Positions 9,272-14,864 of a stretch of DNA of 34,581 nt are shown piece after piece. A program made the translations under genes and the position numbers. The notes beneath the pieces were generated by a model that was not told where the DNA came from, searched no databases, and worked only from the letters and a program-made list of their open reading frames with translations. Within the stretch, counting starts at the first letter, position 1. Each line of letters starts with the position of its first letter. This DNA comes from Gammaproteobacteria bacterium (lineage in GTDB: Bacteria > Pseudomonadota > Gammaproteobacteria > Chromatiales > Chromatiaceae). The DNA lies in contig JAABTK010000052.1 in assembly GCA_011389885.1 (NCBI GenBank), forward strand, positions 1 through 34,581, given 5' to 3'.

Positions 9272-9550
9272 ATCACGATCATTTACCACTGCCATAAAGA
9301 TTGTAGAACCGAGTCAGAAATTGAAATTGACTTAAAGTTAGGGCCAATCCCAAGAGTAGGGGGGACTATCCAAATTGAACATCCTAATGACAAAATCATT
9401 GATTACATTGTCTGTGATGTTGAGTATCTATTTCGTGATGGCGTTATCACTCCCAGTATCTGCGTTACTGAAACCTCCAACGATAGAAAAGTAGTGGCTA
9501 AACAACGGCGAGAAGTTCTCCGTAGGCAAGGATGGATTGATATAAAATAA
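9272..9550 (+). CDS. Small cassette protein, no canonical start codon
   Basis: An open frame of about 92 codons runs to TAA at 9548-9550. It reads IYHCHKDCRTESEIEIDLK near the start and ends RREVLRRQGWIDIK. It is bounded upstream by TAA at 9245-9247, and there is no ATG, GTG or TTG before its well-formed beginning. GGAG at 9263-9266 is suitably spaced for ATC at 9272, and ATT at 9281 is another possibility. Base use is much more AT-rich than in the core genes. It sits between the tandem palindromes and the first attC-like site, as a cassette gene would. I do not recognise the family; it may have lost its start codon and be inactive. Confidence 0.5.
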   Translation: MTIIYHCHKDCRTESEIEIDLKLGPIPRVGGTIQIEHPNDKIIDYIVCDVEYLFRDGVITPSICVTETSNDRKVVAKQRREVLRRQGWIDIK

Positions 9551-9570
9551 TGCAAGTGATATCAAGTCGT

Positions 9571-9696
9571 TTATGGTTGATATCTTCTTATCAAAATCGT
9601 GCCTTCATCAATTGCAGCCCTCGATTCAAGCAACCCATCGCGTGCTTTTAGAAACCCAGATACTAGATCTCAATATGATTCAGCTTCAATACTCAT
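9571..9696 (-). pseudogene. Possible small ORF with an internal stop
   Basis: On the minus strand ATG at 9696 is preceded by GGAGAATTTGAAC and opens a 41-codon frame. It reads MSIEAESY, then TGA, then DLVSGFLKARDGLLESRAAI and on to RRYQP and TAA. If the TGA were TGG the frame would be continuous. It may be a decayed antitoxin-sized gene or chance; no family is recognised. Confidence 0.25.
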
Positions 9697-9713
9697 GTTC
9701 AAATTCTCCAAAA

Positions 9714-9843
9714 GCCTAACAAAAACACCAACCCGACCAGCTAGGTCGGTGGTTGAATTGTGGTTTAGTGGCTTCGTTCAGGTCTGTCGGCAAACCGCCC
9801 AGCGTGCCACTTATCCGCTGGCGGGTTATGTAAATCGTTAGGT
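9714..9843 (+). other. attC-like integron recombination site 1
   Basis: The outer boxes are GCCTAAC (9714-9720, R'') and GTTAGGT (9837-9843, R'), which both match the attC consensus RYYYAAC/GTTRRRY. The inner boxes AACCCGACCAGC (9730-9741) and GCTGGCGGGTT (9817-9827) pair perfectly except for a single unpaired A on one arm, resembling the extrahelical base that orients attC sites. The 130-bp length is normal. The reverse-strand methyltransferase stop codon lies inside the R' box. Confidence 0.7.
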
Positions 9844-11058
9844 GCTAGATGCTCCGATAGCTCTGGGACCTTTTCCGGTGCCTGGGTGGTCTTCATGGTC
9901 GCCAAGTAATTGGAGGTATTTTTTTTCAACAGGCCGAACCGGCTCCTTTTGAAACGGTTTTGTGTTGACGTTCTGCAACAGTTTTAAAGGTGAATTGGTT
10001 GCTTGGCCAAAAAATTGTCTCTTTATTTCTCGGCCAAGAACTTCACCGATGAGACTAGGAACTGCGTTGCCTAGCTGCCTCTGTACTTCTGTTCTTCCGC
10101 CCGCTATTTCGTAATCATCCGGAAAAGTTTGAAGACGGCATAATTCTCTCGTTGAAAGGCGTCTATTTTTCCAGTGGAAAGGGCCAATCGCGCTTCCCGG
10201 TTGGGCTTGGATAGTCCAAGAAGGTTTGTTTTTTGCTAACTTGAGAAGAAAACTCCAATAACGGGTTCTCCAGCCAAACAAAGGCATCCCTTCTCCCCGG
10301 TTGGTATGATGGAGGTAGTTTTTGCCTTCGGGAATGCTTGGCAGTAGGTCTGCCCACTTTCCTGTTGCGCGTAGTGCATCATGGGACATCCCTTCTAGGT
10401 CACCGATTGCATCCCAAGCCGTTCTCCAAGGTTCAACGTGGAACAGGTCATCTTGTCCAATCTCTGGATTCCTGTGAGTCGGAGCGGGAAAAGTGAAATC
10501 CAGCCCTTCTCTTGAGCCAATAATAAAAACACGCTCCCTAATTTGGGGAACTCCGTAGTCAGCAGCGTTTAAAATACCTACATTGAAGTTGTAATTCGTA
10601 CCCTCTTCTTTGTTGATCTGATTGATGATCTTCCTTAGAAGGGTAATTGCTTCATCCTTTCCCTTATAAGTTATCCCAAATACATTCTCCATCAAGAATG
10701 CTCTTGGTTTTAAATCTCTAAGCACCCGAAGATAGGCAGTCAAAGTATCTGCTCGGGGGTCATCTAGGCGCTTTGTCTCACCTTTAGACCAGTACGCTGA
10801 CTTAGAAAATGGTTGGCATGGCGGCCCCCCGATAAGCAGTGATGCGTCTTCCTCGGTAAGGTCGCCGGTCGCTAAAATATCTTCACTACTTACATTATGG
10901 ATATCGTCTTGGATGGGATTCCATTCAGGACGATTGAGCCGAACGGTCTCGCAAGCCCATTTGTCCATTTCTATGGCAACGGTGGTGTCGAATCCAGCGG
11001 CTTCTAGGCCTAGGTCTAGGCCGCCGGTGCCGGTATATAAACTAATTGTCTTGAACAT
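9838..11058 (-). CDS. DNA (cytosine-5-)-methyltransferase of a type II restriction-modification system
   Basis: A 406-aa C5-cytosine methyltransferase. Motif I is SLYTGTGGLDLGLEAAGF (SAM binding), motif IV is GGPPCQPFSKS with the catalytic Cys, and motif VI is MENVFGITY. Motif VIII is QIRERVFIIGSR, and motifs IX-X are RELCRLQTFPDDYEIAGGR and QRQLGNAVPSLIGEVLGREI. The segment between VIII and IX is the target-recognition region; its DNA site cannot be deduced. It protects the host from the divergent nuclease at 11384. The base composition is AT-richer than the core. Its TAA stop overlaps the attC-like R' box at 9837-9843. It could also supply T:G lesions for Vsr. Confidence 0.95.
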   Translation of the reverse strand: MFKTISLYTGTGGLDLGLEAAGFDTTVAIEMDKWACETVRLNRPEWNPIQDDIHNVSSEDILATGDLTEEDASLLIGGPPCQPFSKSAYWSKGETKRLDDPRADTLTAYLRVLRDLKPRAFLMENVFGITYKGKDEAITLLRKIINQINKEEGTNYNFNVGILNAADYGVPQIRERVFIIGSREGLDFTFPAPTHRNPEIGQDDLFHVEPWRTAWDAIGDLEGMSHDALRATGKWADLLPSIPEGKNYLHHTNRGEGMPLFGWRTRYWSFLLKLAKNKPSWTIQAQPGSAIGPFHWKNRRLSTRELCRLQTFPDDYEIAGGRTEVQRQLGNAVPSLIGEVLGREIKRQFFGQATNSPLKLLQNVNTKPFQKEPVRPVEKKYLQLLGDHEDHPGTGKGPRAIGASST

Positions 11059-11159
11059 ATGGCCGCTTTGAAGTACTTTAAAAGGTTATTTTAGCGCCAA
11101 GCTACGCGAACTTTTGGCATCGTCAACCCAATGATACTGAAATTGTATTGAGGATACAA

Positions 11160-11384
11160 GTGATTGAGGTGAGATTGAGAGAGGTTATGGCAGAGTACTC
11201 CAGAAAAAACGGGAAAAGGCTTACATATCAGGGTCTTGCAGAGATAACCGGCATTTCGAAAGCCACATTGGAGGCCTTGGGGTCTAGGCCAGACTACAAC
11301 ACAACCCTCCATGTGCTGGACACATTATGTAAACACCTGCAATGCGAGGTGTCAGACCTCGTTGTCTATCGAGAGGATTATTAG
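11160..11384 (+). CDS. Small Cro/CI-type HTH regulator of the restriction-modification system
   Basis: A 74-aa protein with a lambda-repressor-like helix-turn-helix, LTYQGLAEITGISKATLEAL, followed by NTTLHVLDTLCKHLQCEVSDL, the form of the HTH_26/YozG-like subfamily. I choose GTG 11160 because GAGG lies 7 nt before it; TTG 11148 is in frame but has no ribosome site. It is divergent from the methyltransferase across a 100-bp gap and overlaps the nuclease start by one base (TAGTG). By analogy with controller proteins of R-M systems it probably binds that gap and times nuclease expression, which is inference. Confidence 0.85.
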   Translation: MIEVRLREVMAEYSRKNGKRLTYQGLAEITGISKATLEALGSRPDYNTTLHVLDTLCKHLQCEVSDLVVYREDY

Positions 11385-12181
11385 TGGCCGATTTTGATTT
11401 GTACCAAGCCACTGGGTTGACCCCCCAGGAGTTGTCCGAAGTGTTCCAGAACAACCCGCGAGCGTACATGGCGGTTCGAGGTGCAGTTTCTGAAAAGCAT
11501 TTAGCCAAGGTGGTTGACGCTCTTCGACAAGAGGGCGTGATAGACGGATATAGAACAGCCTCCGGAGATATGGATAAAGACTTTTATTTGGAAAATGGGG
11601 AGTCTCTAATATCTCTTGAGTGTAAAAATGTAGAGGTGATTAAAACGACAAGCAAGACGGTGATGTCTGGTTACATAGATTACCTCGCCGAAGAAGGCTA
11701 CATAGCCAGTGCGGTCATCGACGAATTTCTGAGAGAGGTGGGTTTAGCTGACTCTGACATCCACTCTTTACCAACGCAGCGTATAGATGAGTTATTTAAG
11801 CGGCTTCCTCAAAAATTCAGAGAATCAGGAATGGCCAAGTATGAGTATAGCGCTTCCCGTGTAGAGTTTTCTAAGTTGGGTGCTGTCTCTGACGAAGAGT
11901 TTTTGCAGCAATTCGAAGAGTTTCCGATCACAATAGACTTCCAGCGGACCAGGAACTCAACAGATGGCGATGGTGATACTAGGAGAAATAGGTTTTATAG
12001 GGTTGGCGAAATAGATCTAGTTGGGGCTTGTTTGTTTTCAAGAACCATGGAATGGAGGTTTCTATATGCTAAGGCTGAAAACTTTGATAGGCATGAGCGG
12101 TATCCTGATAGATACTCAAATAGACTGCAGTTGAGACCTGGTATTTGGACGTCAAATTTGGCGTCTTTGATATGCGCCTAA
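11384..12181 (+). CDS. Type II restriction endonuclease, PD-(D/E)XK fold
   Basis: A 265-aa protein with no close family I can name. Residues 62-85 read DKDFYLENGESLISLECKNVEV, the spaced D...ECK core of PD-(D/E)XK nucleases. A later RVGEIDLVGACLFSRTMEWR strand pair is common in these enzymes. Position and coupling (GTG 11384 overlapping the regulator's TAG, with GAGAGGA upstream) and the divergent m5C methyltransferase make a type II restriction enzyme by far the likeliest role. The TAA stop lies within the R'' box of the second attC-like site, as is usual for cassette genes. An alternative start at 11342 would overlap the regulator by 43 bp and lacks a better ribosome site. Confidence 0.8.
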   Translation: MADFDLYQATGLTPQELSEVFQNNPRAYMAVRGAVSEKHLAKVVDALRQEGVIDGYRTASGDMDKDFYLENGESLISLECKNVEVIKTTSKTVMSGYIDYLAEEGYIASAVIDEFLREVGLADSDIHSLPTQRIDELFKRLPQKFRESGMAKYEYSASRVEFSKLGAVSDEEFLQQFEEFPITIDFQRTRNSTDGDGDTRRNRFYRVGEIDLVGACLFSRTMEWRFLYAKAENFDRHERYPDRYSNRLQLRPGIWTSNLASLICA

Positions 12182-12253
12182 CAAAGCGATTAAATTCGCT
12201 CCCTGCGGTCGCCGGACGCTCGTTCCTCGCGCCGTTTATTGCGGGCGTTATGT
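12176..12253 (+). other. attC-like integron recombination site 2
   Basis: It starts with GCCTAAC (12176-12182), a perfect R'' box that contains the nuclease stop codon, and ends with GGGCGTTATGT (12243-12253). That end differs from GTTRRRY at one position but keeps the invariant GTT. Between them lie imperfectly complementary inner segments (CGATTAAA against TTTATTGCG) and a GC-rich palindromic centre, GCTCCCTGCGGTCGCCGGAC and on. The 78-bp length is usual for cassettes. Confidence 0.65.
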
Positions 12254-12274
12254 GCGCTAGGAAAAAAGCCGGGC

Positions 12275-12490
12275 ATGTACCTCCGTTTCATAGTCGGCCA
12301 GAAAGATGCCGAATCAGGGCGAAACATGGGGCTGTTTATGGCTATGGACAGCCTTCGTGAAAACGGAGTGCTGTACGATTATGAAATAGAGCTAGAAGAA
12401 GAAATCTACAAGTGGTTCAAAAAGAACCTAAAGGTGCCAAGGGTTCAGTCGTCTTCGAGTAATCACTACCGCAAGCCGGGGTGCTATTAG
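12275..12490 (+). pseudogene. Cassette-borne hypothetical protein, frameshifted near its C-terminus
   Basis: ATG 12275 opens MYLRFIVGQKDAESGRNMGL and continues through YKWFKKNLKVPRVQSSSS to TAG at 12490. From memory it matches a widespread family of small uncharacterised proteins that often lie in integron cassettes and continue with AISWFK. Here the expected motif appears in the +1 frame: GCTATTAGCTGG (12481-12492) encodes AISW, so one base has been gained or lost around 12477-12481. The sequence after AISW is unrelated, so the 3' end and any attC site have also been lost, probably by insertion of the repeat block that follows. Confidence 0.6.
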
Positions 12491-12544
12491 CTGGAATTAC
12501 GGTGACAGTTTACTAAATACACTATTTGCTTACTTTCACAGCCC

Positions 12545-12745
12545 GCGACAGCCGTTTCTGGTTCCCAGCCGCCGCCTGGGAGCCGGTCTTGGATGCGTCG
12601 CGTCCCTATTCGGACCGCGACGCCATCAAGACGGCATTCCCCTGCGGCGCCTGGGAACGAGGGGGAGGGGGTGAAAGCTGCTCTTTCCTCATTACCAAGT
12701 TCTACTTGGTAATGCCTGTTTGCCAAGCTCTGCTTGGCATTACGG
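12545..12745. repeat. Cluster of four or more small palindromic repeats
   Basis: Four hairpin elements lie almost end to end. The first is GGTTCCCAGCC..CTGGGAGCC near 12560-12583. The second is family C, 12607-12661, which recurs at 26960-27013. The third is CATTACCAAGT with its complement ACTTGGTAATG (12690-12714). The fourth is TGCCAAGCTCTGCTTGGCA (12721-12739). The spacing and nesting suggest successive insertions. No gene runs through the block; 12491-12864 is otherwise empty. Confidence 0.75.
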
Positions 12746-12864
12746 GCATTTGGATTAAGGCTCAACAGCGTGCAGGGGATGGGCCTGTCGTTGTGCGTAA
12801 CAACCTGCTCTCGAACTAAGAGCCTGTGGGGGTATTCTCCCTCGATTGCCAATAGCAATCTGCC

Positions 12865-13431
12865 TCAGGCCGCGCCGAAGATGTAGCAGAGATCGATGGG
12901 GTTGCTCTCGAATGGCGGAATCTGTGCCCGCTCCAGGTCCGTTTCTTCGTCATCCATCTGGGCGGTGAATACCACCCCATATCTCCCGTCCGTGAGGCGG
13001 TAGGCGATCAAGGTCCTCTCCTCCGGGGAGATGACCCAGTAGTAGGGGACCTGATATCTTTGCAGCAGCAGGAAATGATGGAACAGGTCCTTGCTTTCGT
13101 GACCTGGCGAGGTGATCTCGCAGACCCAGTCCGGGGTCAGCTCCACCACGCCGGTCGGCGGACTCGGTGAACGCTCCTTGCGCCATCCCGCCAGGTCCTG
13201 GGTGGGGCATTCATGTTCGCTGTAACGAACGCTGATCTCGGTGACGATCCACCAGCCGCCTGAGTCGCTCTTGCGTTTGACCGGCGATACCTCTTCAATC
13301 AGCCCTGACTGGATCGCGCTATGCTCGAATCGCGCCATTGGTCGACGCACGATCTCGCCATTGATCAGCTCGACCCGCTCCTCCGGTGATTGCAGCAGAT
13401 CGGTGAGGCCTTTGAGTTTTCGCGCTTCCAC
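12865..13431 (-). CDS. Uma2 family (DUF820) putative nuclease
   Basis: A 188-aa Uma2-family protein, a group with a PD-(D/E)XK restriction-endonuclease fold and unknown physiological target. The family layout is present: an N-terminal RVELINGEIVRRP strand, the acidic TQDLAGWRKER, the core DWVCEITSPGHESKD, and YYWVISPEERTLIAYRL. It starts at GTG 13431 with GGAG 8 nt upstream. It is divergent from a second Uma2 gene at 13885 with 450 bp between them. In the core E-x-S segment the usual later Lys is not obvious (LFHHFLLLQRYQV), so activity is uncertain. Confidence 0.88.
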   Translation of the reverse strand: MEARKLKGLTDLLQSPEERVELINGEIVRRPMARFEHSAIQSGLIEEVSPVKRKSDSGGWWIVTEISVRYSEHECPTQDLAGWRKERSPSPPTGVVELTPDWVCEITSPGHESKDLFHHFLLLQRYQVPYYWVISPEERTLIAYRLTDGRYGVVFTAQMDDEETDLERAQIPPFESNPIDLCYIFGAA

Positions 13432-13884
13432 GGCTGTACTCCGTCTGAAACCCTAGTTTGATAGTAGTCCAGCGGTAGCCTATCTTTTTCTCACCGGGTG
13501 TGCCAGCTTTTCATACATTCGACTTCATGCGCGATTGCCGGTCGCACGGCGGGGGTTTTTCTTTTTGAATCCTCATCGCACGGATTTTCTGACATACTCG
13601 AATGACGGATTTATTCGGTAAATATTTTTTATTGCATTCAGGGAGCAACGGTCAGGGCGAGGGGTCACAGGTGTAACCCCCTCCCGGCGGGAGGGGGGGA
13701 CTGAACGCTTACGAATCGGTTGCTTCCGGTGCTTCGGCGCACCGGTACTCGTTGAGCCGCAGATTTACGCGGATATACTCGGCGGGACAGGGCTACAAGG
13801 GCCGGCTGGCGGTTTTTTCGTGAAAAATCTGCGCACATCTGCGCTAATCTGCGGTTTAGCCCCCACAGACTGGAGCGACTCCCT
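13432..13884. other. Gene-free spacer with two inverted-repeat structures
   Basis: Two structures are seen. The first is a GC-rich hairpin of CCCCTCCC and GGGAGGGG at 13678-13699. The second has inverted CCGCAGATT (13757-13765) and AATCTGCGG (13846-13854), with further CTGCG repeats between them; such CTGCG-rich repeats are dispersed in many proteobacterial genomes. GGAG lies 9 nt before the downstream gene. No convincing promoter or gene is seen. Confidence 0.5.
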
Positions 13885-14457
13885 ATGGCCGAACGCGCGC
13901 ATACCCCGGGACACGACCTCTACCAACAGCTCATCGACCTCCCCGAGGGCGTGACTGGAGAAATCATCGGCGGCAGGCTCTATACCCAGCCGCGGCCCGC
14001 CGGTCCCCATTCACTGGTAGCTTCGGGTTTGGGCATGGACCTTGGCCCGCCCTTCCATCGCGGTCGGGGCGGCCCCGGCGGCTGGTGGATCCTTTATGAA
14101 CCCGAGATCCATTTCGTCCGTGACACCGAGGTGGCAGTGCCGGATATTGCCGGCTGGCGGCGTGAGCGCCTGCCGCAGATCCCCCGGGATCACCGTTTCG
14201 AGGTCGCCCCGGATTGGGTCTGTGAAATCCTCTCGCCGAGCACCCGACAGAAGGACCGGGTAATCAAGATGCCCCTCTATGCCCGCTACGGCGTGGCCTT
14301 CCTTTGGCTGATTGATCCCGTGGCCCACACCTTGGAGACCTTTCGCCTGGACCACGGCGCCTGGGTGGTGGACGGCCTGTTTAAGGAGGACGACCGGGTG
14401 CGGGCTGCGCCCTTCGAGGCGGTGGAACTGGAGCTCGCCTCCCTTTGGGCGCCTTAG
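13885..14457 (+). CDS. Uma2 family (DUF820) putative nuclease
   Basis: A 190-aa Uma2 protein with a complete core: TGEIIGGRLYTQPRPAGPHS, then VPDIAGWRRERLPQ with the first catalytic Asp. Next come APDWVCEILSPSTRQKDRVI with Glu and a following Lys, then YARYGVAFLWLIDP. ATG 13885 is preceded by GGAG. It shares only family-level similarity with the divergent gene at 12865 and keeps more of the expected active-site residues. Part of its sequence (14275-14310) reappears as a short copy at 14663-14696 in the following remnant. Confidence 0.92.
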   Translation: MAERAHTPGHDLYQQLIDLPEGVTGEIIGGRLYTQPRPAGPHSLVASGLGMDLGPPFHRGRGGPGGWWILYEPEIHFVRDTEVAVPDIAGWRRERLPQIPRDHRFEVAPDWVCEILSPSTRQKDRVIKMPLYARYGVAFLWLIDPVAHTLETFRLDHGAWVVDGLFKEDDRVRAAPFEAVELELASLWAP

Positions 14458-14490
14458 CCCCCGGTTTTCACCGAGGCGGGCGAGCCGTCC

Positions 14491-14850
14491 ATGACCGAGT
14501 CCCAGGCCATTGTGGGCATGCTGGCGCCCGGGGTGGTGGTGATGTTCGCCATCGGGGCCCTGATCTCCGCCGACGCCATCGCCGTTCTGCCGGCCATGCT
14601 TTGGGCCGTGGCGGGGGATGGCCTGAGCTTCTGGCTCGGGCGGCGCTTCCAGGACGCCCCGCTATGCCCGTTACGGCGTGGCCTTTTTGAGGCTGCTGGT
14701 CCGCAACCGCCCCCTGTCTCCGTCAGCACGGCAAGGGCTGTTCCGAGCGGCCCGCCGCCGCCGGCGACGGCATCGCTGTGGCATATTCCTTGCTTCAACA
14801 ACATTCCACGGCATGCCGCTTGCGGCATGAAACCGTTGCATCGCCGAACA
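14491..14850 (+). pseudogene. DedA-family membrane protein remnant with a Uma2-derived patch
   Basis: The frame from ATG 14491 encodes about 54 residues of a DedA-type lipid-carrier flippase (from memory of the family): APGVVVMFAIGALISADAIA, then WAVAGDGLSFWLGRRFQD. Homology then stops. At 14663-14696 the DNA nearly copies the neighbouring Uma2 segment encoding YARYGVAFL. A later QHGKGCS in another frame resembles the DedA RHGGKS motif. So most of DedA has been deleted and the rest is scrambled. It lies between Uma2 and the PEP-synthase-like gene and is not expected to function. Confidence 0.6.
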
Positions 14851-14864
14851 GGGGTAGAGAACCA

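Noticed and set aside
9599-9841. 80-codon plus-strand frame ending in the attC-like site
   Set aside because: It runs through the inner boxes of the attC-like palindrome and has no ribosome site or recognisable family.
12545-12745. CRISPR array
   Set aside because: The repeats here and elsewhere are of different families with no regular spacer length and no cas genes.
12487-12858. 123-codon minus-strand frame over the repeat cluster
   Set aside because: It translates stacked palindromes; no homology, and the sequence is explained by repeats.
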